Shown here: in pieces, positions 60,738-64,000 of the stretch
How positions within the stretch are numbered: position 1 is the first letter of the stretch
Layout: each line of letters starts with the position of its first letter
Origin: Orbilia blumenaviensis
Lineage: Eukaryota > Ascomycota > Orbiliomycetes > Orbiliales > Orbiliaceae
DNA: 64,000 bases
Direction: 5' to 3'
Assembly: GCA_036872755.1 (NCBI GenBank)
Contig: JAVHNS010000002.1
Location: 3,100,001 to 3,164,000 of the forward strand
Made by a program: the position numbers and the translations under genes
The notes under the pieces: generated by a model
What the model was told of the DNA's origin: nothing
Seen by the model: the letters and a program-made list of their open reading frames with translations, nothing else
Databases searched by the model: none

Positions 60738-61604
60738 CTAGCTGGAGGGAGTCTTGTTCACAGTGGTGATCTGGAAGACCGCGTTCGCCAGGCCCGGGTT
60801 TTCGGCCGACACTTGGGCGTTGACGCCCATTGCTGAGAGGGCGCCGCGGATAATCCCGCAGGGAAACTGGAGGAACTGTGTTTATTGTTATTAATATTCA
60901 GTATAAGAGAACTAGATATTTGGGTATGAAGGGGTGACATACTGGGGCGGCTTTTGAAGCTGTGGGCACGCCGCTGGAGGCGCTCATGCGTAGGAGGGGG
61001 CGAAAGTATGCGTCTGAGAGTACATAGACGCCCTGGTATGGTATCGTTGGGTTAGTTTATTGAACTATACCGGGCATATATGTGTATTATGCAATATGGT
61101 ATAGGAGGGGCCAGAGGGGGGGGAGGGAGTAAATACCCGATGGTTCGTCTTCAGATTATCAATCTGCTTGCGGAAAACGAGGTGCCAGATGTCCTTGCAA
61201 AGGAACTTGATAACGTCAAGGTTATCGGTAAATCGGGAGCGGTCGCGCGAGAAGCGCTCGACGAGGCCGATGCCGACCTTGTAGCCAAGGTTTTCGAGGC
61301 GATTGAAGAGGTCTTCGCGGGCGGTGTCTTCGTCGGATATGGAAGCATCTGTGGTTGTAGTGGTTGTGGTAGGCGCGGCTGCAGTCGGAGTTGATGGGGG
61401 GTTATCTGCGTCAACAGGCTTGTTGGAGGAAGACGATGAGACCGGGGGGTCGAGGGAGGGCGCGGATTCGGCCATGCGCTGGACCAGGGGGACGAGCTCG
61501 ATGAGGAGGAGGTCGATGCATGATGCGGAGAAGAAGGTTGCAGTTGGGTCGGTGAAATTGTAAGGGAGCAAGGGGGGTTCGAAGCTCATTGCCGACTGGG
61601 CCAT
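60738..61604 (-). CDS. TRS33: TRAPP complex subunit Trs33 (TRAPPC6-like)
   Basis: Minus-strand exons 61604-61137, 61032-60943 and 60875-60738 give 231 aa. Trs33 is a Bet3-fold subunit of the TRAPP tethering and Rab-GEF complexes at the ER-Golgi and Golgi. The N-terminal ATFFSASCIDLLLIELVPLV helix, the LENLGYKVGIGLVERFSRDR motif, DNLDVIKFLCKDIWHLVFRK and TNH followed by GVYVL match the family. The C-terminal block FLQFPCGIIRGALSAMGVNA contains the F-x-x-G-x-I-R-G-A-L motif shared by Bet3/Trs33 proteins. A Pro/Ser/Thr-rich insert (about residues 47-92) is disordered and makes this copy somewhat longer than animal TRAPPC6. Divergent from RCE1 over 0.4 kb. Confidence 0.93.
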
Positions 61605-62035
61605 GCTGATGATGTTGTTGGATTTTGATTGATGGTCTCGGGACGGTGGTGGATCGAGAGTGATGTATAATATATGTATGAGGTACGTGGGAGCAATTGA
61701 GGGAGGAAGCTAAGCTAAGAGAGCTCTCCCCGCCACACTTTTGGAGCTTAAAACGATCACGTGATATGGCGGTACATACACCTGTCTCGATCTTGAGTTC
61801 GATCTAAATCTCCCGGGCAGCTCCAGTCAATTGCAAGGTGTCAACCCATACTACCTTCTACCTCCCTACTTACTTAAGTACTTAGCTACCAGGTAACTAG
61901 GTACCTACCATTTACCGCAGTAACCATGGATGCCGTGCACTCCCTCCTCACTCGGCACCATCCGCGTCTCCCAGGTAAGCAAAGAAACCCTCCCCTTACC
62001 AATTGGATTCGAATTCGAATGCAATGTGAGTGCTC
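61605..62035. promoter_or_regulatory. Divergent promoter between TRS33 and RCE1, with an upstream ATG
   Basis: It contains a CACGTGAT (about 61758) E-box-like element and TAGGTACCTA repeats (about 61860-61915). An ATG at 61926 opens a frame of 38 codons that ends at 62040-62042, overlapping the proposed RCE1 start, so it is either a small upstream frame or an alternative first exon. Confidence 0.45.
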
Positions 62036-63030
62036 ATGGTAACCAACAGGCGGCCCCGCGACCCCTTAGTCATCACCCCGTCGTCATCACACACGGCCAT
62101 GCTGTCGGCGGTTCTACTGTCCGTTCTCTTCACGTGCGTCTACGTCGGTGTGCTCTACATACACCCACTGACCCGTCCTTCGCCCCGCCAGTCGCGAGAT
62201 GCACCATCCGTGATTCGGCTGCGCATCCGGGCAGTATACACGTCGTGCCTGATAACGACGGCAAGCACGCTGTATGCGCTGAGGGTCCTCGGAGGCCTGG
62301 ATGTTGCCACCAGCCTGAAATATATGGGGATCTGGCCGGTGAGCGTGGTGGACATCGCTAGGGGACTGTTCCTGACGGCTGTTCTTTTCGTTGGGCCGCT
62401 GGCCGAGAAGCTCTGGCTGGAACGGGACCCGCGTGACGATCTGGTGATGGACATCAAGACATCCCTGAGCAGCTGGATCGGCTGGCGCAACTATATCGTG
62501 GTACGTAGTGATAATACTTATTTAGGTACCTACCTAGGGTACTAGGTAATAATGATAATAATAATTAAAAAAATGGAATTCAGGGTCCCGTCACCGAGGA
62601 GCTGACGTTCCGGTCACACATCGTTGCGCTTCACCTGTCGGTCCCCCAGCCGACGTTGACGACATTGGTCTTCCTGACCCCGTTGTACTTCGGGATAGCG
62701 CACCTACACCACTTCTACGAATTCCGGCTGACGCATCCTGACGCCTCCTTCCGCTTCGGCCTTCTTCGGAGTCTGGTCCAGTTCACGTACACGACTCTCT
62801 TCGGCTGGTTCGCAGCCTGGCTCTTCCTCAGGTATGGCAGTCTCTGGGCTGCCATCGCCGTTCATAGCTTCTGCAACGTCATGGGCCTGCCTAGGTTCTG
62901 GGGTCCGCTCGACCAGCGCTGGAAGACCTGCGTATATTATCTGCTCCTGTTTGCCGGTGCCAGTGCGTTTTACTACGGATTGTGGAGGTGGACCGAGAGC
63001 CCGAACACCTTGCTTCGGGGTGTGATCTAG
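62036..63030 (+). CDS. RCE1: CAAX prenyl protease 2 (Rce1)
   Basis: ER membrane endopeptidase that removes the last three residues (AAX) of prenylated Ras and a-factor-like proteins. Exons 62036-62500 and 62584-63030 give 303 aa. Hydrophobic helices include AVLLSVLFTCVYVGVLYI, SCLITTASTLYALRVLGG and FLTAVLFVGPLAEKL. The intramembrane glutamate motif lies right after the splice: GPVTEELTFRSHIVALHL (E-E-x-x-F-R). The next motif is PLYFGIAHLHHFYEF (F-x-x-x-H), then AAIAVHSFCNVMGLPRFWG (H-x-x-x-N), all as in the CPBP/Rce1 family. The start is uncertain: ATG 62036 is the first in frame after a stop at 62027-62029. A splice from ATG 61926 through donor 61975 to the weak acceptor GAG at 62030 also keeps the frame and would add 18 residues. 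The next in-frame Met, at 62099, would sit at the first helix. Confidence 0.93.
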
Positions 63031-64000
63031 CGGGGTATAATTAAAGCTGTACTATACTTGAGCACGTATATCGTATTATTTTATCGGAGTCTTGTGTAGC
63101 GTAGTGTAGTACCTAACTCACCTTGCTACCAAGGCATCGTGTGCTACAAGACTATGTAGTAAGCACTTAAATTGGCGCCAACTAGGTAATTACCTAATTG
63201 AGTAAGCAGGTAGGTAATTCTAGGAATTGACTCGTGAAACACTATGATGAAAATTGTAATAGAACACCAGATCTACCCAAAATAATATCACAAGATGGAA
63301 AAAAAAAAAAAAAAAAAAAAGATGTTTACTTCAAGAAATTTCTGACGCCATGGGCGCTGGGTACTGAGGTGATGAAGCAAGTAAGAGGTAGGTATGACCG
63401 CAAGAAACCGGTTCGAATACACCATGCTGACTCGAATTTATAACCTTTAAAATTAGTGGTTACTTGTGTCGTACCCAGAAGTAGTTAGTTAAAGGATACC
63501 AGTGACTACCATTCTAATCAAACTGGCGGTAAACCTAACCTGCTATCTTCTCGTACAGTGCGCATACCCAGTAAGCAGGTGGGTCAGAGTGCCCCCCAGC
63601 TCAGTTATCTCCTCTCCCCCCTTTCTATAAGTCTACTAGCCCTAGGGTATACCACACATAAACAAACAGAGAAACATTCTTTCCTTCAAATCCGGCGCAG
63701 GGGGAAGGAGAGGACAGAAACAATTGCGAAACATTGGCGTGCACAGACGAAGTTTCTGAGGGGAGGACATGAGTGATGGAGGGATAGGAGAAGGGGACAG
63801 AGATGTATGGATAGAAAGGAGACGGACATTCGAAAGGCTGGAAAGTGAATTACGAAACCTGCTGGTACATAGAGACAGAATCATCAAGCGCAAGGCCTTC
63901 TAGGGGACTGGGATAATGAAATAGGACTGTAGGAGAAAGAGGGGAATCAAAGGCAATAAGAATAGGTTTGCTTTGTTGTGCTGTAATAGCTAAGGACACC
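63031..64000. other. RCE1 3' flank to window end, no gene recognised
   Basis: AT-rich with TAGGTAATTAC/GTAGGTA elements (about 63184-63216) and a 22-nt poly-A run (63299-63320). The purine-rich end (63690-63960) shows no recognisable coding region. Confidence 0.55.

Noticed and set aside
63405..63440. B-box-like GGTTCGAATAC suggesting a tRNA or Pol III gene
   Set aside because: No cloverleaf can be formed around it and no A-box at the right distance.

Overview
The window is nuclear DNA of a filamentous ascomycete (Pezizomycotina). The genes carry many short introns (about 55 to 290 nt) with GT...AG borders and CTAAC/CTGAC branch sites. Household genes are read from both strands, and long AT-rich intergenic stretches are full of microsatellites and poly-T/poly-A runs. 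Three features fit a filamentous ascomycete rather than a budding yeast: a ribosomal protein L28e (absent from Saccharomyces), a NACHT-ankyrin NLR-type protein, and the intron-rich actin gene. I cannot place it to order from the sequence alone.

Layout. 1-725: end of a Golgi GDP-mannose transporter (+). 3265-8195: a ten-exon NACHT-ankyrin protein (+) with a short Gly/Asn-rich N-terminal exon pair. 9838-11705: cell-wall regulator SMI1/KNR4 (+). 12654-14234: unrecognised protein (+). 15759-15849: tRNA-Gly(CCC) with a 20-nt intron (-). 16381-19123: ADE5,7 (-), divergent from THR1 (19818-21282, +), followed by HIS3 (21901-22862, +). 25809-27743: actin (+), convergent with an RNase MRP Rmp1-like protein (28957-29979, -), which is divergent from splicing factor CWC21 (30372-31473, +). 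32503-33836: SUR1-type GT32 mannosyltransferase (-), divergent from TIM8 (35235-35626, +). 38309-40872: large two-helix membrane protein (-). 43716-44759: ribosomal protein L28e (-). 47132-47629: decayed miniature copia-type LTR element. 48792-50432: yapsin-like GPI aspartic protease (-). 53461-55050: RFC4 (+). 57148-59422: malate dehydrogenase (+). 60738-61604: TRAPP subunit TRS33 (-), divergent from CAAX protease RCE1 (about 62036-63030, +).

How the genes fit together. Most are independent household genes. Loose groupings are amino-acid/purine biosynthesis (ADE5,7, THR1, HIS3), secretory pathway and cell surface (GDP-mannose transporter, SUR1, TRS33, RCE1, yapsin, SMI1) and RNA processing (RMP1 and CWC21 back to back). 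The accessory part is the NLR-type gene and the retroelement remnant.

Most notable observations. (1) The NLR-type gene splices two small exons, with a glycine/asparagine motif resembling amyloid-signalling motifs, onto NACHT. (2) Its ankyrin introns all sit at one repeat position, where the codons for D-S-K-Y themselves look like a 5' splice site. (3) Two of its 'introns' look like intron pairs around a 3-nt in-frame micro-exon. (4) Actin needs a 4-nt micro-exon. (5) The copia remnant keeps a half-tRNA-iMet primer site and a matching 5-bp target duplication.

Exon boundaries were worked out by hand from splice signals, reading frame and family similarity; no alignment or transcript data were available.
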